This document shows, piece after piece, positions 16,742-24,208 of a stretch of DNA of 64,000 nucleotides (its first letter is position 1; each line of letters starts with the position of its first letter). The notes below the pieces were generated by a model. That model saw only the letters and a list, made by a program, of their open reading frames with translations. It had not been told where the DNA came from and made no database searches. This DNA comes from JALZUV01 sp963837025 (GTDB taxonomy: Bacteria > Pseudomonadota > Alphaproteobacteria > Rickettsiales > JALZUV01), in the NCBI GenBank assembly GCA_963837025.1, contig CAWILT010000002.1, forward strand, positions 558,001 to 622,000. The letters run 5' to 3'. A program made the position numbers and the translations under genes.

Positions 16742-17508
16742 TGGCGCAACTTATCGGACACTAACAAATATCCGCGTGTTTGAGCGCCATCTTTAGCAGC
16801 CATCGCATGATATAAATCGGCAATATTGATCCAAAACCACGGATGTTTGTGGCCTGCCACATCCAACACTAAGCAACTATCGGTTGCCTCATGATAAGCT
16901 GCAATGGGCGAAAAGTGTCCGCCCACATTTTTACCTATGGTACGACCATGATAATTGGCAATGATGAACGTGTTTTTATCATTTAAATAAGCCATTAAAT
17001 TATGGCGAAAACGGGTAAGGGGGTTTTCCCTACTTGTTTTTGGCTCTTGTGTAATGTCAGCGCGCATCACTTGAACATTGAGTAAATATAATTTTAATTT
17101 AGAAGCCAGCTCTTCTAAATTTAAACCAGGCTCAAACACCACATCCCCCGTCGTTTCGCAGGCAACGGTAATACCTTCTACCCAAGCGCGAGGCTTCACA
17201 CGATCGGTATCTTCATTCAAAAACGTCATTTGTGAATAGCTGTTATAATGCATGGTATCGCCACCTTTAACAGCAGGTGCTTGCACTTCTAATCCAGAAT
17301 CAATACGCAAGCCTGTTTTAAGCCGCAAAGCATTTAACACCGTAACCGCACTGGCCACACCACAAAAAGTAGGCTTCATCTGCGGTTGAAAGCGATGGGC
17401 TAGCTCGAAGAAATCTTTATTATAGCGCGATTCAAATAACCTTCGCTTTCCTTCTGTCGTATCCCAAGCCACCGTAATTTGATGCTCTTTATTTTCGCTA
17501 TATTTCAT
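16738..17508 (-). CDS. Phytochelatin synthase family protein
   Basis: 256 residues forming just the catalytic (N-terminal) papain-like domain. The triad is visible: Cys in MKPTFCGVASAVTVLNAL, His in GGHFSPIAAYH and Asp in CLVLDVAGHKHPWFW. Bacterial half-length proteins of this type mostly cleave glutathione to gamma-glutamylcysteine and glycine, and make phytochelatin poorly or not at all. There is no obvious signal peptide. No metal-resistance genes are adjacent, although a zinc regulon lies 5 kb downstream. Confidence 0.88.
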   Translation of the reverse strand: MKYSENKEHQITVAWDTTEGKRRLFESRYNKDFFELAHRFQPQMKPTFCGVASAVTVLNALRLKTGLRIDSGLEVQAPAVKGGDTMHYNSYSQMTFLNEDTDRVKPRAWVEGITVACETTGDVVFEPGLNLEELASKLKLYLLNVQVMRADITQEPKTSRENPLTRFRHNLMAYLNDKNTFIIANYHGRTIGKNVGGHFSPIAAYHEATDSCLVLDVAGHKHPWFWINIADLYHAMAAKDGAQTRGYLLVSDKLRH

Positions 17509-17659
17509 GTCCCACCCTGAATTTTTAATATCTGTTACATATGATTTTTTATTTCTAAAATGACTATAACAAAGCTATGTTACAACTATCTTACGGAATT
17601 GAAATTTTCTGCCATTTCATGAAATTGTCACGGTGTTTAAACGAAATTAAGGATTTACT

Positions 17660-18697
17660 ATGCAAACGAATAAATTAGGAAATACCGATTTAGATGTTAG
17701 CCTCATTTGCTTAGGCACCATGACTTGGGGTGAACAAAATACCCAATCTGAGGGGTTCGAACAAATGGATTATGCTCTCGAACAGGGCATCAATTTTTTC
17801 GATACCGCCGAGCTATACGCCGTACCGCCTAAACAAGAAACCCAAGGCTCAACCGAAACCATTATCGGCAATTGGTTCGCTGAATCTAAAAAGCGCGATA
17901 AGGTGGTGCTAGCAAGTAAGGTAGTAGGCCGCTCTGGCATGCGTTGGTTTCGCGGGGAGGAATCGCGCCTGTCGCGCGACCATATTATGCAAGCAATTGA
18001 AGCTAGTTTAACGCGCTTAAAAACGGATTATATCGACCTATATCAGCTCCATTGGCCCGATAGAGCGACCAATTATTTCAGCCAGTTAGGATATCAACAT
18101 AAAGAGAATGACGATGCAATCGCACTTGAAACCACGCTCTCAGCGCTGAATGAACTCGTAAAACAAGGAAAAATTCGCCATGTCGGTCTTTCGAACGAAA
18201 CGCCATGGGGAATGGCAGAATGTCTACGCTTAGCGCGTGAATTAGGCTTGCCCCGCATTCAATCGGTACAAAACCCTTATAATTTACTCAATCGCACCTA
18301 TGAGATAGGTTGCGCTGAAATTTCCATTCGCGAGCAATGTGGTTTGCTGGCTTATTCGCCACTTGCATTTGGTATGCTTACCGGCAAATATAATGATGGC
18401 AAATGGCCTGAAAATAGCCGTTTAACACTGTTTGATCATTTTACGCGCTATTTAAACGACCGCGCCCGATTGGCTGCGAAAGACTATTGTGCCATCGCCG
18501 AAAAATATAATTTATCGCCAGTGCAAATGGCGCTAGCTTATGTTAACCAGCAGCCTTTCGTAACCAGTACAATCATCGGCGCGACAAGTATGGAGCAGCT
18601 AAAAGAAAATATCGCTACAGCTAACATCACCCTGCCTGATGCCTGCATAAGCGAGATTCAAAAGGTGCATGAGCAAAACCCAAACCCCGCTCCATAG
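17660..18697 (+). CDS. tas: Aldo/keto reductase, Tas-like
   Basis: 345 residues, practically the length of E. coli Tas (346), and similar along its whole length: LICLGTMTWGEQNTQ, FFDTAELYAVPPKQETQGSTE with the catalytic Asp and Tyr, and the Lys in VVLASKVVGRSG. Further matches are YQLHWPDRATNYF, QNPYNLLNRTYEIG and the C-terminal NADP-binding STIIGATSMEQLKENI. It reduces aldehydes or ketones with NADPH; E. coli Tas suppresses a tyrosine/prephenate dehydrogenase defect, but its natural substrate is unclear. The PhnA-like gene follows 17 bases later. Confidence 0.9.
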   Translation: MQTNKLGNTDLDVSLICLGTMTWGEQNTQSEGFEQMDYALEQGINFFDTAELYAVPPKQETQGSTETIIGNWFAESKKRDKVVLASKVVGRSGMRWFRGEESRLSRDHIMQAIEASLTRLKTDYIDLYQLHWPDRATNYFSQLGYQHKENDDAIALETTLSALNELVKQGKIRHVGLSNETPWGMAECLRLARELGLPRIQSVQNPYNLLNRTYEIGCAEISIREQCGLLAYSPLAFGMLTGKYNDGKWPENSRLTLFDHFTRYLNDRARLAAKDYCAIAEKYNLSPVQMALAYVNQQPFVTSTIIGATSMEQLKENIATANITLPDACISEIQKVHEQNPNPAP

Positions 18698-18714
18698 GCA
18701 ACCAAAGGAATGTT

Positions 18715-18930
18715 ATGACCAACGATGCAAAAGACAGCAACGGCAACCCGCTAAATAATGGCGATGCCGTAACCTTGATTCGCGATTTAAAAGTTAAAGG
18801 CTCGTCCCTCAACCTCAAACGCGGTACTAAAGTGCCCCGCATCGCGCTTACCGCCAACGCCGATGAAGTGGAGTGCCGTATCGGCAAATCAACGATTGTG
18901 CTGCGCACCGAATTTTTGAAAAAAGCATAA
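18715..18930 (+). CDS. PhnA/YjdM-like small protein
   Basis: 71 residues. DSNGNPLNNGDAVTLIRDLKVKG, GTKVPRI and VLRTEFLKKA make up the C-terminal PhnA domain (an SH3-like fold), as in YjdM/PhnA of E. coli. The N-terminal zinc-ribbon half seen in longer members is missing. Despite the old alkylphosphonate name, its function is unknown. It has a good Shine-Dalgarno (AAAGGAA) and likely shares the tas transcript. Confidence 0.85.
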   Translation: MTNDAKDSNGNPLNNGDAVTLIRDLKVKGSSLNLKRGTKVPRIALTANADEVECRIGKSTIVLRTEFLKKA

Positions 18931-18981
18931 TGTAAATTTACACTTGTCGAGTGCCAGTTTAGCTGCTAGCTAGATTGCCGT

Positions 18982-19071
18982 GGAGGGATGGCAGAGCGGT
19001 TGAATGCACTAGTCTTGAAAACTAGCAAGGGGGCAACTCCTTCCGGGGTTCGAATCCCCGTCCCTCCGCCA
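18982..19071 (+). tRNA. tRNA-Ser (anticodon UGA)
   Basis: Cloverleaf with a seven-pair acceptor stem GGAGGGA/TCCCTCC, discriminator G and an encoded CCA (19069-19071). The anticodon stem CTAGT/ACTAG has loop CTTGAAA, giving anticodon TGA at 19016-19018. A long variable arm and T-arm GGGGTTCGAATCCCC follow. The 90-base length and long variable arm fit class II serine tRNA reading UCN codons. Its 3' end is partly duplicated at about 20393-20425. Confidence 0.96.
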
Positions 19072-19077
19072 CTGATT
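19066..19077 (+). repeat. tRNA-Ser 3'-end direct repeat, left copy (possible attL)
   Basis: The 12-base sequence CCGCCACTGATT covers the last bases of the tRNA gene and six beyond it, and recurs exactly at 20414-20425. tRNA 3' ends are classic integration sites, and this copy keeps the tRNA intact. Confidence 0.45.
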
Positions 19078-19283
19078 TTATTATTATATATCAATAGTTT
19101 AGATGATTTGTGAGAGGCGCGCCACTGGCGCTACTGACGCGATAAACTCCCGATACAGATCCCCCTAGAGAATGCAAAAAGAGAGAGAATTTAGCTTAAA
19201 TTAGCGAATGTTCTCTGTTGGCCATTTGCGAGGGGGACTTGGAAAGCGTGCGCCGCGTCTTTCTTAGAAACAAATCCAAACGA

Positions 19284-20270
19284 CTATGCAATTCGTAGTT
19301 TAATTTCCTGAAGTGTTAGCCGCTGTTCCTTGAGTTCATGGATGCGGCCAATTCGCTCAATCATGTTGCGCGCATAGAGTTGATAGCCTGAATCTGTGAC
19401 TTCGCTTACGTGGAGAAGCCCTTCTTTCGTCCAATGTCGTATCGTCGAATTGCTTTCTCCAACTGCCTTGGCCAACTCGCCTATTTTCAACAGCTCATCA
19501 TTTTCTTCTGGTGACGCATCTTCTCCCCTTGCTGCCTTAAGATAAATATCCAGCGAGCGATTCACGGCCTGGGTAATAATTTTTAGATAGTCATTTTTCG
19601 AGCCGCCTAATTGCGCCTGCTCTAACGAACCAATATAAGCCAGTCGATCTCGTTTGCGAATAATGGCTGGAGGATAACCAAGCATTAGCAATAACATATT
19701 CATGAGCAAGCGGGCAGTACGCCCATTGCCATCCACGAAAGGGTGTATTGTCACCAATCGATAATGTGCTTCCGCAGCAAATTCGATAGGATGTAGTTCT
19801 TCATATTGCCCAAACCAGTCCTTAAATTCCTGCATCAGGTCAGGCACTTTTCGTGAGTTTGGTAATACCACCGCCGAACCTGAAATACGCACAGGCACTG
19901 ATCGATAATGCCCCGCATTATCATCATCTATACCTTTCAGAATAACGTTGTGAATATGAAGTATGTCGCTTTCGGTTAGACCAGAAGGTTTCCTAATCAC
20001 TTGCTCCTTTACCCAATCGAGTGCCTGCGCATGGTTGCTTGCCTCTAAGTGTTCTGTCAGAGATTTGCCGCCGACGGTCAGGCCTTTTTCTACAACTAAT
20101 GCAGTTTCGCGACGAGTGAGCGTATTTCCTTCGATTGCGTTACTAGTATAGGTTAGCTCAACTCGAAACCAATCATCTAAATTGCGCAGCAGCGCATCCG
20201 GCATCGGCCGAAAGCTATCTAGCTGACTCTTTTTATCTGTAAGTATATTATATTTCATATGACGAACCAT
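19284..20270 (-). CDS. Fic family protein with C-terminal MerR-type HTH domain
   Basis: 328 residues. The Fic active-site motif HPFVDGNGRTAR (176-187) is intact, with the catalytic His and the nucleotide-phosphate-binding loop. SNAIEGN at 43-49 is the (S/T)xxxE(G/N) inhibitory motif, placed N-terminally, so this is a class II, self-inhibited Fic. Active Fic domains usually AMPylate a Tyr, Ser or Thr hydroxyl on a target. Residues about 261-326 (LKIGELAKAVGESNSTIRHW to LQEIKLRI) form a MerR-like winged helix, as seen in a subset of Fic proteins. Neither start (20270 or ATG at 20258) has a Shine-Dalgarno, and the first lies inside an inverted repeat. It stands alone in a small tRNA-bounded insert. 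No Fic-specific antitoxin is adjacent. Confidence 0.88.
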   Translation of the reverse strand: MVRHMKYNILTDKKSQLDSFRPMPDALLRNLDDWFRVELTYTSNAIEGNTLTRRETALVVEKGLTVGGKSLTEHLEASNHAQALDWVKEQVIRKPSGLTESDILHIHNVILKGIDDDNAGHYRSVPVRISGSAVVLPNSRKVPDLMQEFKDWFGQYEELHPIEFAAEAHYRLVTIHPFVDGNGRTARLLMNMLLLMLGYPPAIIRKRDRLAYIGSLEQAQLGGSKNDYLKIITQAVNRSLDIYLKAARGEDASPEENDELLKIGELAKAVGESNSTIRHWTKEGLLHVSEVTDSGYQLYARNMIERIGRIHELKEQRLTLQEIKLRIA

Positions 20271-20289
20271 AAACTATAACGTTATGGTT
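20265..20289 (-). promoter_or_regulatory. Inverted repeat at the fic start: candidate operator
   Basis: AACCATAA at 20265-20272 and TTATGGTT at 20282-20289 are perfect eight-base inverted arms around a nine-base centre. The first start codon of fic (20268-20270) lies in one arm. A site here would suit self-repression by the protein's own MerR-like domain. Binding is inference; the symmetry is seen. Confidence 0.4.
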
Positions 20290-20394
20290 ATCAAGGTAAT
20301 CGGCTGTCATGATTTAACTATTTAGGTGGAAATGATTGGATATAATTTGGTAATTATATTATAATACAATCGGTTGGATTCCATCTCCTTCTAG

Positions 20395-20670
20395 GTTGCG
20401 AAAGTTTCTCCGCCCGCCACTGATTCCTTAGTTTCTAACACATTCAGAGAGCATCCTGCAAGAGCCGCGGCGTGTGCGCCACTTGCGGCATTGAGCATAC
20501 GCACAACTCCTGCAGCTGCCAAATATGGAAAGAAAGAGTTCCCCAAACTTCTAAGCATATACATAGGAGTTTACTCTGACGCTGATCGCAAACACATCGA
20601 ATCAATCAAATATCTCTTCAAATGCAAAGTGAATCTATTTGATGCTAAAACTGCGAAAGTTTGGAGATAG
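20395..20670 (+). pseudogene. Open frame without start codon, unrecognised; probable gene remnant
   Basis: Within the 570-base gap between fic and the next frames, the plus strand is open for 91 codons from a stop at 20392 to a stop at 20668, with no ATG. The second half reads like real protein (IYIGVYSDADRK, then KYLFKCKVNLFDAKTAKVW), whereas the first part overlaps the tRNA-derived repeat. I do not recognise the family. It may be the tail of a gene truncated by insertion, or chance. Upstream, 20290-20394 is AT-rich and shows nothing further. Confidence 0.25.
20414..20425 (+). repeat. tRNA-Ser 3'-end direct repeat, right copy (possible attR)
   Basis: An exact second copy of CCGCCACTGATT. 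The bases before it (GGTTGCGAAAG at 20395-20405, then TTTCTCCGCC) resemble the T-arm and acceptor of the tRNA with changes, so the copy looks like an eroded tRNA 3' end. The 1.35 kb between copies holds only fic and no integrase. Confidence 0.45.
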
Positions 20671-20705
20671 TTCATGAAGACGGAAGATATAGACTCGGTA
20701 TTTCA

Positions 20706-20840
20706 CTATACTACAAGCGTGTCTGCTAGCTGAGAACCAAGCGCACCAGCACCAATTAAAACCACTTTTGTATCGGTGGTGGGCAACCCTGCTGCTTGTG
20801 CTCCAACTTCAGAACAAAAATCTCGATGAATATGACCCAT
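20706..20840 (-). pseudogene. ThiF/E1-like adenylyltransferase fragment
   Basis: A 44-codon minus-strand frame from ATG at 20840 to a stop at 20706. Residues 24-40 read TKVVLIGAGALGSQLAD, the glycine-rich Rossmann start (GxGxLG) of the ThiF/MoeB/E1 superfamily, preceded by about 23 residues of plausible family sequence. A full protein needs a further 150 or more residues with the adenylation Asp and often a catalytic Cys; all are missing because the frame stops directly after the motif. A stop lies in frame just upstream of the ATG. It is best read as a remnant of a larger gene. Confidence 0.5.
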
Positions 20841-21081
20841 GGAAATTTCGATTTCAGATGAACGCTATGCTGAAGCCGGAACTACTTTGCGCGAAGTTGC
20901 TGATGTGGAATTAATTGGTGACGAAGTAGCAATAGCTTCTGCACCCAAAAGCCGAATAGAAGAGAAGATTCGTAAAATTATATTAGATAGAAAACCATCA
21001 AGCACGAGTTCTCACGTTATAAAATATACAGCCAGTAAAATGCAAAATGATTCCAATAATCCAGAAATTAGTTCACTGTAA
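20839..21081 (+). CDS. Doubtful hypothetical protein
   Basis: An 80-residue frame starting MEISISDERYAEAGTTLREVADVEL. It has no motif I recognise, no good ribosome-binding site, and its start overlaps the ThiF-like fragment on the other strand. The C-terminus is rich in Ser, Asn and Lys. It may be a chance frame within decayed sequence; 21082-21129 after it is empty. Confidence 0.2.
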   Translation: MEISISDERYAEAGTTLREVADVELIGDEVAIASAPKSRIEEKIRKIILDRKPSSTSSHVIKYTASKMQNDSNNPEISSL

Positions 21082-21129
21082 TATATTTGAAGTTTGAGCT
21101 GCATTTTTTATGCATTTATATGTAATTGT

Positions 21130-21167
21130 AAAAACCCCACCGTGAACATTGTCAAGGCGGGGTTTTT
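21130..21167 (-). terminator. Intrinsic terminator for the 21152-21550 gene
   Basis: Nine-base perfect arms AAAAACCCC (21130-21138) and GGGGTTTTT (21159-21167). On the minus strand this is a stem ending in a T-run. The stop codon of the minus-strand gene lies in the loop, so termination begins inside the last codons. Confidence 0.75.
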
Positions 21168-21550
21168 AGCAATCTATTACGCAGTTTTCGAAACCAGCTA
21201 TCAAGCGTCGCTCGAATGCGGTTCCAGTAATTTGCCAACGCACTTACGACAGCACCTCCTTCGAGTAATGGTAACCACAATCCTTCAGGATGAGGTATGC
21301 CAAAAACATGGAGAAGAGGTTCAGCCATAAATGCTATCACCACTAGGATGATTGTGGAAAACCGTAGTAGCTTGGCAGCAAACCAATGATGAAACCATAA
21401 AATGACAACAGCCATTCCAATGAGTCCTACACCCAAGTTATGAGGGGCTTCATGGTTTGAATTTGGACTGTCAAAAACATGCAGACCAAGCCCAAGCAAA
21501 ACAACTACAAAAACTGCAAGAATAAACTGAACAAAAAAATTCTTTTTCAT
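21152..21550 (-). CDS. Small integral membrane protein of unknown function
   Basis: 132 residues with hydrophobic segments at about 6-26, 38-54, 63-84 and 88-104, then a very basic tail (WFRKLRNRLLKTPP). This topology suggests three or four helices with the tail in the cytoplasm by the positive-inside rule. I do not recognise a family. It has its own terminator and stands alone between the decayed region and zur, so it may belong to the accessory stretch. Confidence 0.6.
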   Translation of the reverse strand: MKKNFFVQFILAVFVVVLLGLGLHVFDSPNSNHEAPHNLGVGLIGMAVVILWFHHWFAAKLLRFSTIILVVIAFMAEPLLHVFGIPHPEGLWLPLLEGGAVVSALANYWNRIRATLDSWFRKLRNRLLKTPP

Positions 21551-21764
21551 ATCAATGAATTTATCTACAGCAAAGGCTGACTCCAGGAGCGGAGGGTGTA
21601 TCCTCAGCTATAGAATAATGAACAATCAAATTGAAATGTTATAATATAGCATTTTAATTTGGAATGCAATTTATAAAATTGAAGGTTTTAACCAATTATG
21701 GTTTTGGTTAAAATGCTGCGTAGTTATTTGGTTTTTCTATTTTTAAAATGCTCTATGCATTTAT

Positions 21765-22223
21765 TTAGTTTGTACAATCTGCGCAAAATCCTGATAATTC
21801 AATTGCATTAGATTGAGGAGTAAAATGATGCTTTTGCACAAGTTGATCAATAGCATCAGCCGTCTCTTTATTGCAGCTCTCCTGCGCCCAGCCGCAATTT
21901 TCGCATATCAAAATTTGGCATAAATGTTGTTCTAAAGGGTGAATGCATCCTATATAAGCATTATTCTGATGTAATTTATGCACTAATCGATTTGTCTGTA
22001 AAAACTCCAATGCGCGATACACGGTAGGGGGTGTTGCAGAATATCTACCGCCTTTAAGCTCTTCCAAAATATCATAAGCTTTAATAGGAAAGTGTTTTTT
22101 CCATACTAATTCCAACACTTTGCGCCGAATTTGGGTGAAGCGTAGCTTTTTGTCATCGCACAATAACTCAGCTTTGTGCAAAGCTTTTGCTATACAGTCA
22201 TCATGGGATATACATTCTTGCAT
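21765..22223 (-). CDS. zur: Zinc uptake regulator, Fur family
   Basis: 152 residues from an ATG at 22223; the frame is open 42 codons further upstream but Fur homology starts only here. The N-terminal winged helix includes RFTQIRRKVLELVWKKHFPIKAYDILEEL and TPPTVYRALEFLQTNRLVHKL (recognition helix). The structural zinc site is CENC at about 115 with a second pair CADC at the very C-terminus. Sequence features (HPLEQHLCQILICENCG) favour Zur over Fur. It is divergent from an ABC transporter operon, and a Zur-box-like palindrome lies between them, so it probably controls both. Confidence 0.88.
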   Translation of the reverse strand: MQECISHDDCIAKALHKAELLCDDKKLRFTQIRRKVLELVWKKHFPIKAYDILEELKGGRYSATPPTVYRALEFLQTNRLVHKLHQNNAYIGCIHPLEQHLCQILICENCGWAQESCNKETADAIDQLVQKHHFTPQSNAIELSGFCADCTN

Positions 22224-22249
22224 CGTGCTCTCTTGTTTACAGCATAAAT

Positions 22250-22266
22250 ATGTTATAAAATAACAT
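22250..22266. promoter_or_regulatory. Zur box
   Basis: ATGTTAT AAA ATAACAT, a perfect 7-3-7 palindrome. This matches the known proteobacterial Zur-box core (ATGTTATANTATAACAT). It sits 27 bases from the zur start and 33 bases from the ABC ATPase start, over the AT-rich region where a -10 element would lie, so zinc-loaded Zur could block both promoters. Confidence 0.85.
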
Positions 22267-22299
22267 GGTTTGAAAGCAGAATGCAATGGAGATTCGTAC

Positions 22300-22944
22300 A
22301 TGCTCGAAATTGAGAATATTAGTTTTTTAAGACAGAATACTCCTATCATTCAATCTCTATCTTTTTCATTAGAAGCAGAAAAGAAGATGCTGGTGTTAGG
22401 CCCATCTGGCAGTGGAAAAACAACGTTATTAGCAATAATAGCTGGGCTATTGATGCCATTTTCGGGTGATGTAAAATATGATAACCAATCATTATATGCT
22501 AAAAGCGTTGGAGAAATTGATGACTTTCGAGGGCAAAATTTAGGCATTATTTTTCAAAACCATCATTTAATTAAACCATTAACAGTGGTGCAGAATGTAC
22601 AATTAGGATTAAAATTTGCCAATAAACATATAGAATCAGAAAAGCTCATTAAAACGCTTAGTAGATTGGGCCTCGAATCAAAGGCGCAACAAAAAGCTTC
22701 CACATTAAGCATGGGAGAAGCGCAAAGGCTTGCTGTGGCTCGTGCAGTAATTGGAAACCCAAAATGGATTTTATGCGATGAACCAACTTCTGCTTTGGAT
22801 GATAGCAACTGCCAATCCGTATTAAGCTTATTAGAGCAAGAGGCACAAACATGTAGAGCAGCTTTAATGATTATAACGCATGATAAGCGAGTAAAAACAC
22901 ATTTTTCAAATCAGCAAATTGTTAATCTGGGAGAAAGCGGATGA
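22300..22944 (+). CDS. ABC transporter ATP-binding protein, LolD/MacB type, Zur-controlled
   Basis: 214 residues from ATG at 22300, which has a GGAG ribosome-binding site; the upstream TTG at 22270 would overlap the operator region. It has Walker A GPSGSGKTT, a Q-loop in IIFQNHHLIKPLTV (as in LolD), the signature LSMGEAQRLAVARA (Met in place of Gly, as often in this group), Walker B WILCDEPTSALD and the H-loop ITHD. It pairs with the FtsX-type permease overlapped by four bases. The P. aeruginosa PA4064-PA4065 pair, induced by zinc starvation, is the closest system I know. The substrate is unproven. Confidence 0.87.
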   Translation: MLEIENISFLRQNTPIIQSLSFSLEAEKKMLVLGPSGSGKTTLLAIIAGLLMPFSGDVKYDNQSLYAKSVGEIDDFRGQNLGIIFQNHHLIKPLTVVQNVQLGLKFANKHIESEKLIKTLSRLGLESKAQQKASTLSMGEAQRLAVARAVIGNPKWILCDEPTSALDDSNCQSVLSLLEQEAQTCRAALMIITHDKRVKTHFSNQQIVNLGESG

Positions 22945-24203
22945 AAACTGCTTCTCTTGCTTTAGCTTATATTAAATATAAACCACTCAGTGCAGTATTA
23001 ACCGTTATTATGATGGCAATGGGCGTGATGCTGGTTACTTCACTCATTCTGCTAACTCACCAACTAGAGCAACGCCTTTATCGCGATTCAGTAGGAATTG
23101 ATTTAGTTGTAGGGGCAAAAGGAAGCCCGCTTCAGTTGATATTATCATCCGTGCAACAGATTGATATTCCTACAGGTAATATTTCACTCCAAGATGCGCA
23201 GAAAATTCAAAAGCACCCGCATATTAAGCAAGCTATTCCATTATCATTAGGCGATAGCTATCAAGGACATCGTATCATAGGCACTGAGGCAGCTTACATC
23301 GATCATTTTGCAGCAACGCTATCTGATGGAAAAATGTGGCAAGAGCCAATGCAAGCCGTTATAGGCAGCCAAGTAGCTACAAAAACGGGTTTGAAACTGG
23401 GCGATCGCTTTGCGGGAAACCATGGATTAATGGAAGGTGGCCACACTCATGATGATTCACGTTATCTCATCACTGGAGTTTTGAAAAAAACGGGAACCGT
23501 ATTAGACCGATTAATTATAACATCATTAGAAAGTGTATGGAATTTACATCATGAATCGTCGCACGAACAAGCTGTTACAGAATCAGATCATAATGGCCAT
23601 CATCACAACCACAATCATAAACTAAAAGCAGAACATGAAGATAAGGCAAACGAAAATCTTGAAATTACCGCGTTACTGGTTACCTACCGTAACCGCTCTG
23701 CAATAATAAGTTTTCCGCGTTATGTTAATCAGCAAACTTCAATGCAAGCTGCAAGTCCTGCATTTGAAATGGCGCGGTTGCTCGATTTGTTGGGTGTAGG
23801 CAGCGATACGTTATATCTCTTTGCAAGTTTATTAATTACTATTTCTTTGATTAATATGTTTATTGCGTTGCTTAATTCCATACGAGAAAGACAATATGAT
23901 TTAGCCATTTTCCGTACATTAGGAGCTTCGCGTAATGTATTGTTTAGATTGGTTTTAACGGAAGGCTTAGTATTATCTTTGGCGGGAAGTTTGATAGGTC
24001 TCGTTATGGGGCATTTAATGATCGAAGCATTGGGCACTTTCACATCAAAAGGACAGGAATTGGCGCTTACAGGATGGTTATTGATACCCTCCATTTTATG
24101 GTTTTGGCTAGGGCTTATCATTGCATCGGCGTTGGCAAGTATGGTTCCCGCTTGGCAAGCGAGTAAAACGGAAATTTTCACTCTCTTGCAACAATCATCT
24201 TAA
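22941..24203 (+). CDS. FtsX/MacB-type ABC permease with histidine-rich periplasmic loop
   Basis: 420 residues: one helix near the N-terminus (about 18-40), a large periplasmic domain and three C-terminal helices, the last two around the conserved RERQYDLAIFRTLGAS motif of FtsX-type permeases. In the periplasmic part, residues about 202-240 carry a run of His, Asp and Glu (HHESSH and NGHHHNHNH), likely a zinc-binding loop. This family works by mechanotransmission rather than classical transport. It overlaps the ATPase gene by four bases (ATGA). Zinc-starvation control is inferred from the Zur box; a role in outer-envelope metal handling fits. Confidence 0.87.
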   Translation: MKTASLALAYIKYKPLSAVLTVIMMAMGVMLVTSLILLTHQLEQRLYRDSVGIDLVVGAKGSPLQLILSSVQQIDIPTGNISLQDAQKIQKHPHIKQAIPLSLGDSYQGHRIIGTEAAYIDHFAATLSDGKMWQEPMQAVIGSQVATKTGLKLGDRFAGNHGLMEGGHTHDDSRYLITGVLKKTGTVLDRLIITSLESVWNLHHESSHEQAVTESDHNGHHHNHNHKLKAEHEDKANENLEITALLVTYRNRSAIISFPRYVNQQTSMQAASPAFEMARLLDLLGVGSDTLYLFASLLITISLINMFIALLNSIRERQYDLAIFRTLGASRNVLFRLVLTEGLVLSLAGSLIGLVMGHLMIEALGTFTSKGQELALTGWLLIPSILWFWLGLIIASALASMVPAWQASKTEIFTLLQQSS

Positions 24204-24208
24204 GGCTT

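Noticed and set aside
22270..22299. TTG start of the Zur-controlled ATPase at 22270
   Set aside because: ATG at 22300 has a GGAG site and begins the conserved ABC sequence; the TTG lies next to the operator.
22224..22349. 42-codon N-terminal extension of Zur
   Set aside because: It crosses the Zur box and the opposite gene's start, and Fur homology begins at 22223.
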